DNA of 64,000 bases, taken from positions 248,001 through 312,000 of the forward strand of contig NZ_FQWT01000004.1 in assembly GCF_900129755.1 (NCBI RefSeq), read 5' to 3'. The first letter of the stretch is position 1, and every line of letters starts with the position of its first letter. Below are positions 34,148 through 42,921 of the stretch, piece by piece. The notes below the pieces were generated by a model, which did not search any database, was not told the DNA's origin, and saw only the letters and a program-made list of their open reading frames with translations. This stretch comes from Chryseobacterium oranimense. Its GTDB lineage: Bacteria; Bacteroidota; Bacteroidia; Flavobacteriales; Weeksellaceae. Both the position numbers and the translations under genes were made by a program.

Positions 34148-34178
34148 TTGACCTTTCACCCGGAAACTCCTATCTTTG
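34148..34178 (+). promoter_or_regulatory. Promoter of the SAM methyltransferase gene
   Basis: TTG at 34148-34150, a 20-base spacer and TATCTTTG at 34171-34178. The expected +1 is about 34182 and the ATG is at 34197. A TTG at 34176 inside the -7 element is not a start. Confidence 0.75.
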
Positions 34179-34196
34179 CAGCTTTTAAAGACAGCA

Positions 34197-34901
34197 ATGA
34201 AAGATTTAATGGGTAAAGCAATCTGGGATTATTTTCATAACGAAAATCCTGAGGATCTGCAAACGGAAACTTCGATTTCAGAACTTGATGAACTTCCGGT
34301 AAATTATCTTTTCAGGGAATTTGAAGAGATGAATGATATTGAACAGAAAGCACTGGACCTGGCACAGGGAAAAACTCTGGATATCGGGGCAGGGGCAGGT
34401 TCCCATGCTTTATATCTTCAGGATGAAAGGAATCTCGATGTATGGGCATTGGATATTTCACCTAGATCTATTGAAGTCTGCAAGCTTAGAGGAATCAAAA
34501 AAGCTGTATGCGAAAATATGCTGGATTTTTCAGGAGAAACTTTTGATACTATTCTGCTCCTGATGAACGGCACAGGAATTTTTCAAAGCCTGGGAAAAAT
34601 TGATATTTACCTTAAAAAACTGCATTCTTTACTGAATGATAATGGACAAATCCTGATCGACAGTACCGATATTCTTTATATGTTCGACCGTGATGACGAT
34701 GGCGGCGTTTATATTCCTGCCGGAGGCTATTATGGTGAACTGGATTATGTAGTTCATTATAAAGGAGAATCTGAAAATCCAATCAAATGGCTATATCTCG
34801 ATTTTACTACTTTGAAGAATGCTGCAGAGAATAATGGTTTTAAAATAGAAAAGGTGATGCAGGATGAAGATTCTTATCTTGCAAAACTGAGTAAAAAGTA
34901 A
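34197..34901 (+). CDS. Class I SAM-dependent methyltransferase
   Basis: A 234-residue protein from ATG 34197; the upstream TTG lies within the promoter. KTLDIGAGAGSHALYL near residue 60 is motif I of class I methyltransferases and VWALDISPRSIEVCK is the acidic motif II; LLLMNGTGIFQSLGKI follows as the post-II helix. The C-terminal part contains PAGGYYGELDYVVHYKGE. It methylates an unknown small molecule or protein. It stands alone, between two repeats, and converges with metG through a terminator. Confidence 0.85.
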   Translation: MKDLMGKAIWDYFHNENPEDLQTETSISELDELPVNYLFREFEEMNDIEQKALDLAQGKTLDIGAGAGSHALYLQDERNLDVWALDISPRSIEVCKLRGIKKAVCENMLDFSGETFDTILLLMNGTGIFQSLGKIDIYLKKLHSLLNDNGQILIDSTDILYMFDRDDDGGVYIPAGGYYGELDYVVHYKGESENPIKWLYLDFTTLKNAAENNGFKIEKVMQDEDSYLAKLSKK

Positions 34902-34910
34902 CAGCTTAAT

Positions 34911-34935
34911 TGTCATTGCTTTGCTCACAATGACA
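34911..34935. repeat. TGTCATTG palindrome, GTCATTGC-type repeat
   Basis: TGTCATTG (34911-34918) and CAATGACA (34928-34935) form an 8-base inverted repeat with a 9-base spacer after the methyltransferase gene. Confidence 0.5.
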
Positions 34936-34944
34936 GTGAAAATA

Positions 34945-34974
34945 AAAAGACACATGAGAAATCATGTGTCTTTT
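34945..34974. terminator. Bidirectional intrinsic terminator
   Basis: A 13-base-pair perfect stem (AAAAGACACATGA with TCATGTGTCTTTT) capped by a GAAA loop separates the methyltransferase gene and metG, which converge. Confidence 0.92.
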
Positions 34975-34994
34975 ACTTTATCTTTAAAAATATA

Positions 34995-37034
34995 TTATCC
35001 TATCTCAATACCGTTTTCTACATTACTATCATCCGGTGTTACGAAAGATAGTTTTCCGTCCGGTTTTGTCGTTAATAAGAACATTCCCTGGGATTCAATT
35101 CCTCTGATCTTTCTTGGGGCAAGATTCAGCAGGATCATTACCTGCTTTCCGATCAGTTCTTCCGGTGTGAAGCTTTCTGCAACACCTGAAACCACAGTTC
35201 TGATATCTACGCCAGTATCTACTTTAAATTTCAATAGTTTATCTGCTTTTTCCACTTTTTCAGCTTCTAAAATAGTAGCTGTTCTAAGGTCTATTTTAGC
35301 AAAGTCATCAAAAGAAATTTCCTCTTTCATAGGGTTGGCGTTAGGGTTTGTTTTTTTATTGTTTTGTTTGGTTTGTTCCAGTTTCTCAATCTGGGCATCA
35401 ATTACACTGTCTTCAATTTTTGAATAAATTAAAGGAGCTTTTTCGACAATTTTATGTCCTGCTTCAATTAAAACTTTTGAATTTTCAATACTAGTCCAGT
35501 CTAATTGATTAACATTGAAAATTTCATAAATCTTTTCAGCAGTAAAAGGAAGGAATGGTTCTGCTAAATTTCCTAATGCAACAGCGATCTGAGCTCCGAT
35601 AAACAATGTATTTTTAGTTTTCTCTACATCATTTTCAAAAGTTTTCCAAGGTTCTTCATTTTGAAGATATCCATTTCCAAATCTTGCTAAATTCATAAAG
35701 GCAGTTAAAGCATTTCTGAATTCATAATTGTCCAAATAATTTCTTATTTCAATAGCGCTTTTACTTATTTGTTCAAGCTCAGGAGCATTTATATCTCCTT
35801 CAGGAACTTCCCCATTAAAATATTTATTAATTAAAACAGCAACGCGATTTATGAAATTTCCAAAAATATTTACCAGTTCAGAATTATTCTTAGTCTGGAA
35901 ATCTTTCCATGTAAAATTGTTATCCTTAGTTTCCGGAGCAGAGGAAAGAAGTGCATATCTTAAAACATCCTGCTGTCCCGGGAATTCTTCTACATATTCG
36001 TGAGCCCATACTGCCCAGTTTCTTGACGTTGAGATTTTATCGTTCTCAAGGTTCAGGAATTCAAACGCAGGAACATTTTTCGGCATAATGTAATCGCCGT
36101 GAGCCTTCATCATTGCTGGGAAAATAATACAGTGGAATACAATATTATCCTTGCCGATAAAGTGAATCAGATCACTGTTTTCATTTTGCCAGTAATCTTT
36201 CCAGTCTTTGCCGTTTTTCTCTGCCCATTCTTTGGTAAAGGAAATATACCCGATAGGTGCATCGAACCATACATAAAGAACTTTTCCTTCAGCATTCGGA
36301 AGCGGAACCGGAACTCCCCAGTTCAGGTCTCTCGTCATGGCACGCGGCTTCAAACCATCATTCAGCCATGATTTAACCTGTCCGTATACGTTCGGTTTCC
36401 AGTCGTCTTTATGACCTTCAATAATCCATTCGTTTAAAAAATCCTCATATTCATTTAAAGGAAGATACCAGTTTTTGGTTTCTTTAAGAACGGGTACATT
36501 ACCGCTCAACATGGATTTCGGATTGATCAGCTCTGAAGGGGATAGGGTAGTCCCGCATTTTTCGCACTGGTCTCCGTAAGCATTCTCATTTCCACAGTTT
36601 GGACAGGTACCTACAATATAACGGTCTGCAAGGAATTCTCCTGCCTGTTCATCAAAATATTGTTCAGAAACCTCTTCCGTAAATTTTCCTTTTTCATAAA
36701 GAACCTTAAAGAAATCCTGGCTTGTTTCATAATGCTTTTTGGAAGTCGTTCTGGAATACTCATCAAAAGAAATTCCCAGATCTGAAAAAGACTTTTTGAT
36801 AATCTCATGATATTTGTCTACAATATCCTGAGGCGTTACTCCTTCTTTTTTAGCTCTGATGGTAATAGGAATTCCGTGCTCATCCGACCCGCAGATAAAC
36901 GCTACATCTTTTCCTAATCTTCTCTGAAATCTTGCGTAGACATCCGCAGGAATATATACACCTGCCAAATGTCCTATATGAACCGGTCCGTTTGCATAAG
37001 GCAAAGCTGCCGTAATCATCTTTCTGTTTGACAT
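34995..37034 (-). CDS. metG: Methionyl-tRNA synthetase
   Basis: A 679-residue class I aminoacyl-tRNA synthetase that charges initiator and elongator tRNA-Met. HIGH is at 19-22, the zinc knuckle has C144, C147, C157 and C160 (CPNCGNENAYGDQCEKC), and the KMSKS-loop equivalent is KISTS at 333-337. The C-terminal EMAP/Trbp111-like tRNA-binding domain covers about 575-679 (ISFDDFAKIDLRTATILEAE). Length and layout fit the dimeric bacterial form. It converges with the methyltransferase gene and is transcribed from its own promoter. Confidence 0.98.
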   Translation of the reverse strand: MSNRKMITAALPYANGPVHIGHLAGVYIPADVYARFQRRLGKDVAFICGSDEHGIPITIRAKKEGVTPQDIVDKYHEIIKKSFSDLGISFDEYSRTTSKKHYETSQDFFKVLYEKGKFTEEVSEQYFDEQAGEFLADRYIVGTCPNCGNENAYGDQCEKCGTTLSPSELINPKSMLSGNVPVLKETKNWYLPLNEYEDFLNEWIIEGHKDDWKPNVYGQVKSWLNDGLKPRAMTRDLNWGVPVPLPNAEGKVLYVWFDAPIGYISFTKEWAEKNGKDWKDYWQNENSDLIHFIGKDNIVFHCIIFPAMMKAHGDYIMPKNVPAFEFLNLENDKISTSRNWAVWAHEYVEEFPGQQDVLRYALLSSAPETKDNNFTWKDFQTKNNSELVNIFGNFINRVAVLINKYFNGEVPEGDINAPELEQISKSAIEIRNYLDNYEFRNALTAFMNLARFGNGYLQNEEPWKTFENDVEKTKNTLFIGAQIAVALGNLAEPFLPFTAEKIYEIFNVNQLDWTSIENSKVLIEAGHKIVEKAPLIYSKIEDSVIDAQIEKLEQTKQNNKKTNPNANPMKEEISFDDFAKIDLRTATILEAEKVEKADKLLKFKVDTGVDIRTVVSGVAESFTPEELIGKQVMILLNLAPRKIRGIESQGMFLLTTKPDGKLSFVTPDDSNVENGIEIG

Positions 37035-37053
37035 TTATAGTAAAGTTTAACTG

Positions 37054-37061
37054 CAAAGATA
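37054..37061 (-). promoter_or_regulatory. Promoter -7 element of metG
   Basis: TATCTTTG on the reverse strand is a perfect -7 match and places the transcript start about 16 bases before the metG ATG. No -33 TTG was found. Confidence 0.6.
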
Positions 37062-37140
37062 ATGATTATCTCACGAAACCGCCTAATATTCGGTTATAAT
37101 AAGTTTTTAAGCCCAATCGGCAGGGAGGAATATTACATTT

Positions 37141-37160
37141 AGTTAAACAAATGTTTAACT
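37141..37160. promoter_or_regulatory. Perfect palindrome, candidate operator for the Sus locus
   Basis: AGTTAAAC-AAAT-GTTTAACT has 8-base arms and a 4-base centre, about 200 bases upstream of the susC start. The size and symmetry suit a dimeric DNA-binding regulator. I see no other copy in the locus. Confidence 0.45.
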
Positions 37161-37312
37161 TTATGTTAATTATGGGTATGTATTATGCTATGCATATATT
37201 AACGTAATGTTATGAAAAACAGATGCTTGGTTTTTGAATAGACAAGCAATTTACATAAAATTATCTAAATTTTCAATAATCTTATGATAATTCTAATTTT
37301 TTTATAAATTGC

Positions 37313-37332
37313 AAGGCTGGTTATACAGCCTT
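37313..37332 (+). promoter_or_regulatory. Hairpin in the susC leader
   Basis: AAGGCTG-GTTATA-CAGCCTT, a 7-base-pair stem with a 6-base loop, ends 30 bases before the GTG start. It could affect mRNA stability or translation. It is not followed by a T run, so it is not a standard terminator. Confidence 0.5.
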
Positions 37333-37362
37333 ATTAGAAAACGAAACTAAAAAAACGATATT

Positions 37363-40104
37363 GTGAAAAATTTTACAACGGTATTAAAAATAGCTCCTGC
37401 TTTTTTATTGGCCAGTTCAATAATGCATGCGCAGGACTCTTTAACCAAGGAAAAAAAGATTGAAGAAGTTGTATTGATCGGATACGGAAAGCAGAAGAAA
37501 TCTGACCTTACAGGATCCATAACTTCAGTTACAGCCAAAGACTTCAACGGTGGAGCAACTTCCGCAGGTCAGCTTATCCAGGGAAAAACGCCTGGGGTAC
37601 AGATTACTAACAACAGTGGTGCTCCGGGGTCGGGAACAGCAATTAGAATCAGAGGTACAGCATCCTTGAATGGAAATAACTCTCCCCTTATTGTAATTGA
37701 TGGTGTACCACAGGACTTTACAGGAGTAAATGGTGCAGCAGATCCATTGTCTTTAATCAACCCAAATGACATTGAAACATTTGATATTTTAAAAGATGCC
37801 TCTGCAACAGCTATTTATGGTAACCGTGCTACGAATGGGGTAATTTTAATTACCACAAAGAAAGGAACTTCCGGAAAGCTTAAAGTTAACTTTTCAACAG
37901 TAGCATCTCTATCTACTAAAATGGGTAACGTAGATGTTCTGAATGGAGATGAATTTAGAAGTTTTGTTAATACATATGCTTCTGATGCCTATAAAGCAAA
38001 ACTGGGTACAGCAAATACAAACTGGCAGGATCTGATTTACCAGACTGCCTGGGGAACAGATAATAATGTTGCTATTTCGGGAGGAATTAAAGGTTTGCCA
38101 TACAGATTATCAGTTGGATATAATGAACAAAATGGTATTGTAAGAACAAACTCATTTAAAAGGACTTCATTAGGATTAAATTTAAATCCTAAGTTTTTTG
38201 ATAATCATTTATCCGTTAATGTAAGTGCTAAAGGAACATTTACTGATAACAGATTTGCAGATGGAGGAGTAATTAAATCTGCTACTTATTTTGATCCTAC
38301 TCAACCAGTATATTCGGGTAATTCAAACTATGGCGGATATTATGAATGGTTACTAAACGGGGGGCTGAACGTAAACGCAAATGCTAATCCACTGGCTACT
38401 TTGATGGCTATTCGTGATGTTTCATCAGTTACGAGAGGTTTAGGAAATGTGCAGCTGGATTATAAATTTCACTTCCTTCCGGACTTGCATTTTAATGTAA
38501 ATGCCGGATATGACTATACTAAAAGTGAAGGACAAAAGCAGGTTGATGCCCGATATAAATCAGGATTCAATGATAAAGGAAGTTCGAGTATTTACAGTAT
38601 GGAAAAAAAGAATAAGTTGTTAGAAACTTATTTTAACTATGTCAAAAATATTTCTGCTATTAATACCGGAGTGGATATTACAGCCGGATATTCTTACCAG
38701 GACTTTTTAACATCTATTCCTGGATCTATCAATTATAAAGGAAATGCTCCTACTCAGATTAATAATGATTTTGAAACAAGAAATACATTAATATCTTTCT
38801 ATGGAAGAGCAATATTCACAATTGCTAATAAATATATTATTTCCGGATCATTAAGAAGAGATGGTTCTTCTCGTTTCTTTAACGGTACAAGAGATAATCT
38901 TTGGGGGAACTTCCCTGGGGTTTCTGTTGCCTGGAAACTAAATGAAGAAAATTTCATTAAAAATATCTCATCCATAAGTACATTGAAATTAAGAGCCGGA
39001 TGGGGGAAAACAGGACAGCAGGAGCTTCCTGGGCTTGATGCTAACAAACCTAATAACTATCCTGCTTTTGCAGCTTATAATCCTAGTGGAGCGGGTGCTT
39101 ACTACCAATTTGGAGAACAATATTATTATATGTTCCGTCCCAATATCTATAACCCATACCTTACATGGGAAACAACTACTACCAAAAATATAGGATTAGA
39201 TTATGGCTTCCTTAACAACAGAATAACAGGTTCCATTGATTTATTTAGAAAGGATACTGAAAAACTTCTTGTAGATTCTCCTATTGCTGCAGGTGATTTA
39301 AGTAATCACAACCTGCTGAATGTAGGAAACATGGAGAACAAGGGAATTGAAGGAAGCATTACTGTAGTTCCTATTAAAAATGAAAAAACAACCTGGGAAG
39401 TAAGCTTCAACGCAACCCATTACAAGCCGGTTATTACCAATTTGCTGGCAAGGGCTGATGCAAGCTTTAATATTCCTGTAGGAGGAATTGAAGGAGGGGC
39501 TGGAAACACCATACAGGCTCATGCTGTAGGTTATGCTCCGAATGCATTCTGGGTATACCAGCAGGTGTATGATAATTCAGGAAAACCTATTGACGGAGCA
39601 TTTGTAGATAGAAATAATGACGGTAAAATAGATGTTTATGACAAATATTATTACAAGTCTACCACTCCTGATGCCCTTTTAGGATTCTCTACTAAATTAT
39701 CTGTGAAAAACTGGGATTTTGGTTTAAGTGCAAGAGCCGTATTAGGTAATTATGTTTATAACAATGCTTCATCTAACAGTTCTTTACAATCTGCATCAAC
39801 TAACGAATATTTACAAAACGTTTTTTATACCGCACCTGAATATCAGTTTAAAGATGCGAACAGAGCTTTTTCAGACATATTTGTAGAAAATGCTTCATTC
39901 TTTAGATTAGATAATGTAAATATCGGATATAATTTCGGAGAGTTATTTACAAAAGGGAGTAACCTGAAAGTGTATGCAATGGCTCAGAATGTTTTTGTAA
40001 TTACAAAATATTCTGGTGTAGATCCTGAAGTTTTTGGAGGAATTGATAATGGTTATTATCAGAGTCCAAGAGTATATTCTTTAGGTTTTAATTTTCAATT
40101 TTAA
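37363..40104 (+). CDS. susC: SusC-like TonB-dependent outer-membrane porin
   Basis: The 913-residue protein starts with GTG at 37363, has a signal peptide (residues 1-25, SIMHAQ) and then a TonB-box-like KIEEVVLIGYGKQKKSDLTGSI. The plug domain carries QLIQGKTPGVQITNNSG and PLIVIDGVPQD; the rest is a long series of beta strands ending in the aromatic C-terminus SLGFNFQF. SusC proteins move oligosaccharides across the outer membrane with a SusD lid and TonB energy. This one lacks the roughly 80-residue carboxypeptidase-regulatory-like N-terminal domain common in SusC proteins, so the TonB box follows the signal peptide almost directly. It precedes susD by 12 bases. Confidence 0.93.
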   Translation: MKNFTTVLKIAPAFLLASSIMHAQDSLTKEKKIEEVVLIGYGKQKKSDLTGSITSVTAKDFNGGATSAGQLIQGKTPGVQITNNSGAPGSGTAIRIRGTASLNGNNSPLIVIDGVPQDFTGVNGAADPLSLINPNDIETFDILKDASATAIYGNRATNGVILITTKKGTSGKLKVNFSTVASLSTKMGNVDVLNGDEFRSFVNTYASDAYKAKLGTANTNWQDLIYQTAWGTDNNVAISGGIKGLPYRLSVGYNEQNGIVRTNSFKRTSLGLNLNPKFFDNHLSVNVSAKGTFTDNRFADGGVIKSATYFDPTQPVYSGNSNYGGYYEWLLNGGLNVNANANPLATLMAIRDVSSVTRGLGNVQLDYKFHFLPDLHFNVNAGYDYTKSEGQKQVDARYKSGFNDKGSSSIYSMEKKNKLLETYFNYVKNISAINTGVDITAGYSYQDFLTSIPGSINYKGNAPTQINNDFETRNTLISFYGRAIFTIANKYIISGSLRRDGSSRFFNGTRDNLWGNFPGVSVAWKLNEENFIKNISSISTLKLRAGWGKTGQQELPGLDANKPNNYPAFAAYNPSGAGAYYQFGEQYYYMFRPNIYNPYLTWETTTTKNIGLDYGFLNNRITGSIDLFRKDTEKLLVDSPIAAGDLSNHNLLNVGNMENKGIEGSITVVPIKNEKTTWEVSFNATHYKPVITNLLARADASFNIPVGGIEGGAGNTIQAHAVGYAPNAFWVYQQVYDNSGKPIDGAFVDRNNDGKIDVYDKYYYKSTTPDALLGFSTKLSVKNWDFGLSARAVLGNYVYNNASSNSSLQSASTNEYLQNVFYTAPEYQFKDANRAFSDIFVENASFFRLDNVNIGYNFGELFTKGSNLKVYAMAQNVFVITKYSGVDPEVFGGIDNGYYQSPRVYSLGFNFQF

Positions 40105-40116
40105 TAATTAAAAAAG

Positions 40117-41715
40117 ATGAAATCAAATAAAATAAAATTCAAAAGTATAGTTTTATCGGCTTCTGTTGTAATGTTGCTTTCAGCAACATCCTGTGTGAAA
40201 GATCTTGAAAGAGAGCCTATTACCGATGTTACATCTGCCAGTGTTTTTTCCGATTTTGCAAACTATCCTAATGCTTTGGCCAAATTATATGGAGGTCTTG
40301 CTATGGGAGGACAGGTAAGTGGTGATGGAGATCCGCCAAACAGTGATATTAATGGGGTAAACGGAGGGTTTTCTCAATACACAAGATTGATGTATACTCT
40401 GAATGTAATTTCTACCGATGAAGCTGTAATTGGCTGGAACGATGGAAACTTGCATACTATCCATAAAATGACCTGGGATTCTTCCAATGAATTTGTGGCT
40501 GCAATGTATTACCGAATTTTTACAGAAATTGCTTTCTGTAATGAATTCCTTAGAAACGTGACAGATGAAAAGCTGACATCTAACAATATCACCGGAGATA
40601 ACCTGGCAGAAGCTAAGCGTATGCGTGCTGAAGCAAGATTTTTAAGAGCACAATCATACTATCATGCTTTAGATCTTTTTGGAAACGTTCCATTTGTGGA
40701 CGAAAATTATCTTCCGGGATCAGTTAATCCGCCTCAAAGAATAGAAAGAGGAGCTTTATTTAATTATGTTGAAAAGGAGTTATTAGCTTGTGAAAGTGAT
40801 TTAAGAGATCCAAAAACAAATACATATGGAAGAGCTGATAAAGCAGCTGCATGGTCATTGCTGGCAAGATTATATTTAAATGCAGGAGTATATACAGGTA
40901 CACAAAGAAACAATGATGTTATCACATACTGTAATAAAATTATTGGTGCAGGATATTCATTGAAATCTAATTATGGTTCTTTATTCTTAGCAGATAATAA
41001 TGTCAATAATCCGGAAGCAATTCTTACAGTGAATTTTGATGGAATTAATACTCAGACAAATGGTGGAACAACCTATTTGGTACATGCTTCAGTAGGAGGA
41101 ACAATGCCAGCTTCAGATTTTGGGATAAATGGTGGATGGAGTGGTATCAGGACAACAAAAGCGTTCGTAAATAAGTTTCCGACAAATGGAAGTGATAAAA
41201 GAGGTAATTTCTATACAAGCGGACAAAACTTAGAAATAAATGATTTAGGATCATTTAATGATGGATATGCATTCATCAAATTTAAGAATGTTAAAAGCGA
41301 TGGAACTCCGGGAGCTAATAATAACTGGGTTGAAGCAGATATTCCTTTATACCGATTAGCAGATATTTACTTAATGTATGCAGAGGCAACACTTAGAGGA
41401 GGAAACGGAAATATGGCCACTGCAATTAGCTATGTTAACCAATTAAGACAGAGAGCTTACGGAAATACAAGCGGAAATGTAGCTTCAATTTCTTTGGATT
41501 TCATTTTGGATGAAAGAGCAAGAGAATTATCTTGGGAAATGACGAGACGTACTGACTTGATCAGATTCGGGAAATTTACAACAGGAGATTATCTATGGCC
41601 TTGGAAAGGAAATATAAAAGATGGAAAAGCAGTAGAAAATTACAGAAATCTTTATCCGATTCCTGCTAAAGATATCATTGCGAATCCTAATTTGATTCAG
41701 AATCCTGGATATTAA
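40117..41715 (+). CDS. susD: SusD/RagB-family substrate-binding lipoprotein
   Basis: The 532-residue lipoprotein has the lipobox LSATSC (Cys at residue 27), an N-terminal SusD-like segment (DLEREPITDVTSASVFSDF), and TPR-like helices such as AEAKRMRAEARFLRAQSYYHALDLFG near 167-192. The C-terminal SusD domain includes IPLYRLADIYLMYAEATLRGGN and LDERARELSWEMTRRTDLIRFGKF. It is a surface lipoprotein that binds starch-like glycans and acts as the lid on SusC. It lies 12 bases after susC and 16 before the SusE-like gene. Confidence 0.95.
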   Translation: MKSNKIKFKSIVLSASVVMLLSATSCVKDLEREPITDVTSASVFSDFANYPNALAKLYGGLAMGGQVSGDGDPPNSDINGVNGGFSQYTRLMYTLNVISTDEAVIGWNDGNLHTIHKMTWDSSNEFVAAMYYRIFTEIAFCNEFLRNVTDEKLTSNNITGDNLAEAKRMRAEARFLRAQSYYHALDLFGNVPFVDENYLPGSVNPPQRIERGALFNYVEKELLACESDLRDPKTNTYGRADKAAAWSLLARLYLNAGVYTGTQRNNDVITYCNKIIGAGYSLKSNYGSLFLADNNVNNPEAILTVNFDGINTQTNGGTTYLVHASVGGTMPASDFGINGGWSGIRTTKAFVNKFPTNGSDKRGNFYTSGQNLEINDLGSFNDGYAFIKFKNVKSDGTPGANNNWVEADIPLYRLADIYLMYAEATLRGGNGNMATAISYVNQLRQRAYGNTSGNVASISLDFILDERARELSWEMTRRTDLIRFGKFTTGDYLWPWKGNIKDGKAVENYRNLYPIPAKDIIANPNLIQNPGY

Positions 41716-41731
41716 TTAAAAACACTATAAA

Positions 41732-42847
41732 ATGAAACAAATATTTAGATTTTTAACCATAGCCTTGATTGGTTTTCTGGTTATTTCCTGCGAGAAAGAT
41801 GAAGATCAGGCAGTCATTAATGAAACAACTACAGGCAAGCTATCTGCTGATAAAAGTGCTGTAATTCTTAATGAGCTTACTGCCAATGATGCGGCAATCA
41901 GTTTTACATGGACAAAACCCACATTTAATATTGCTGTAGTTTCCACTCAGCAGATTGAGTTTGGAATCAAAGGAGACAATTTTAAAAAAAGTGCTACTGT
42001 TGATTTCGCCAATGATGCTACATCAGGTGCTATTACCCACGCTGCAATGAATGCTGCGATGTTCAGTATTGGTGCAACAGCAGATGCTGTAAATGATATT
42101 GAGGCAAGATTAAAAACATCTGTAGGAGCAGCAGCTTTCTATTCAAATGTTTTAGCTCTTAAAGTAACGCCTTATACTCCGAACCCGGATTTGGTATATC
42201 CTAAGATCAATGTACCTGGCGGATATGCCGGAGCAGCAGGATATGCAACTTGGAATCCTGCTAATTCTCCTAACTTATTCTCGCCTGAGAAAAATGACAA
42301 ATACAGAGGATTTATTCTAATTAGTAGTCTTACAGGTGAAAACGGGCAGTATAAATTTGCTATAAACCAGGATTGGCCAGGAAATAAGGGTGATGATGGA
42401 ACTAATACAGGAAAACTAGTTGGGGACGGAGCAAATATAAAAGCACCTGCAATAGGGACATATTATATTAAAGTTGACTGGGCTGCGAATACCTATTCTT
42501 CCGTATTGGCAAACTTCGGAGTGATCGGAGATGCTACACCTACGGGATGGGGTTCAGATACAGATTTTGTATATAATCCAGCTACTAAAACTTATGTAAT
42601 TAACTCCATTGCTTTAAATAATACTGGAGTATTCAAATTTAGAGCAAATGACGACTGGGCAATGAAGTTCCAGCCCAAAAAAGATGATCAAACTCTGGTT
42701 TCAGGAAAGGCTGTACAATCTTATTTCAGTGCTGAAAATACAGTAGACGGTGATCCTAATTATAAAGTATCCGAAGCAGGAAACTATAAAATAGAACTGG
42801 ATTTACATAATTCAGCGTTTTATAAGCTAACTGTTACAAAATTGTAA
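41732..42847 (+). CDS. susE: SusE-domain surface lipoprotein
   Basis: The 371-residue lipoprotein has the lipobox LVISC (Cys near 20). The N-terminal part matches the SusE Ig-like domain (LTANDAAISFTWTKPTFNIAVVSTQQIEFGI), followed by two beta-sandwich repeats. The later ones are starch-binding-like modules: GYAGAAGYATWNPANSPNLFSPEKNDKYRG and GWGSDTDFVYNPATKTYVI, with Trp and aromatic residues able to stack on sugars. SusE/SusF proteins bind starch at the cell surface but do not hydrolyse it. A hairpin follows this gene. Confidence 0.85.
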   Translation: MKQIFRFLTIALIGFLVISCEKDEDQAVINETTTGKLSADKSAVILNELTANDAAISFTWTKPTFNIAVVSTQQIEFGIKGDNFKKSATVDFANDATSGAITHAAMNAAMFSIGATADAVNDIEARLKTSVGAAAFYSNVLALKVTPYTPNPDLVYPKINVPGGYAGAAGYATWNPANSPNLFSPEKNDKYRGFILISSLTGENGQYKFAINQDWPGNKGDDGTNTGKLVGDGANIKAPAIGTYYIKVDWAANTYSSVLANFGVIGDATPTGWGSDTDFVYNPATKTYVINSIALNNTGVFKFRANDDWAMKFQPKKDDQTLVSGKAVQSYFSAENTVDGDPNYKVSEAGNYKIELDLHNSAFYKLTVTKL

Positions 42848-42863
42848 AACATACAAATAATTT

Positions 42864-42895
42864 GATAAAGTGTTGCTTTACCGCAGCACTTTATC
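42864..42895 (+). terminator. Hairpin after susE, probable partial terminator
   Basis: A 13-base-pair stem (GATAAAGTGTTGC with GCAGCACTTTATC, one G-U pair) and a 6-base loop, followed by TATTTTTAAG. It lies inside the Sus locus, 27 bases before susB, and could lower expression of the downstream enzyme genes relative to susCDE. Confidence 0.72.
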
Positions 42896-42921
42896 TATTT
42901 TTAAGGTTATAAATAATCATT

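Larger units (their letters stand above)
37062..37362. promoter_or_regulatory. Regulatory region upstream of the Sus locus
   Basis: About 300 bases of AT-rich DNA with no gene, between metG and susC. It contains the palindrome at 37141-37160 and the hairpin at 37313-37332. No perfect -7 box was found; TAAATTTT at 37266-37273 (one mismatch) is the best candidate. Confidence 0.5.

Noticed and set aside
34176..34196. TTG start for the SAM methyltransferase
   Set aside because: The TTG is inside the -7 element TATCTTTG; transcription would begin after it.
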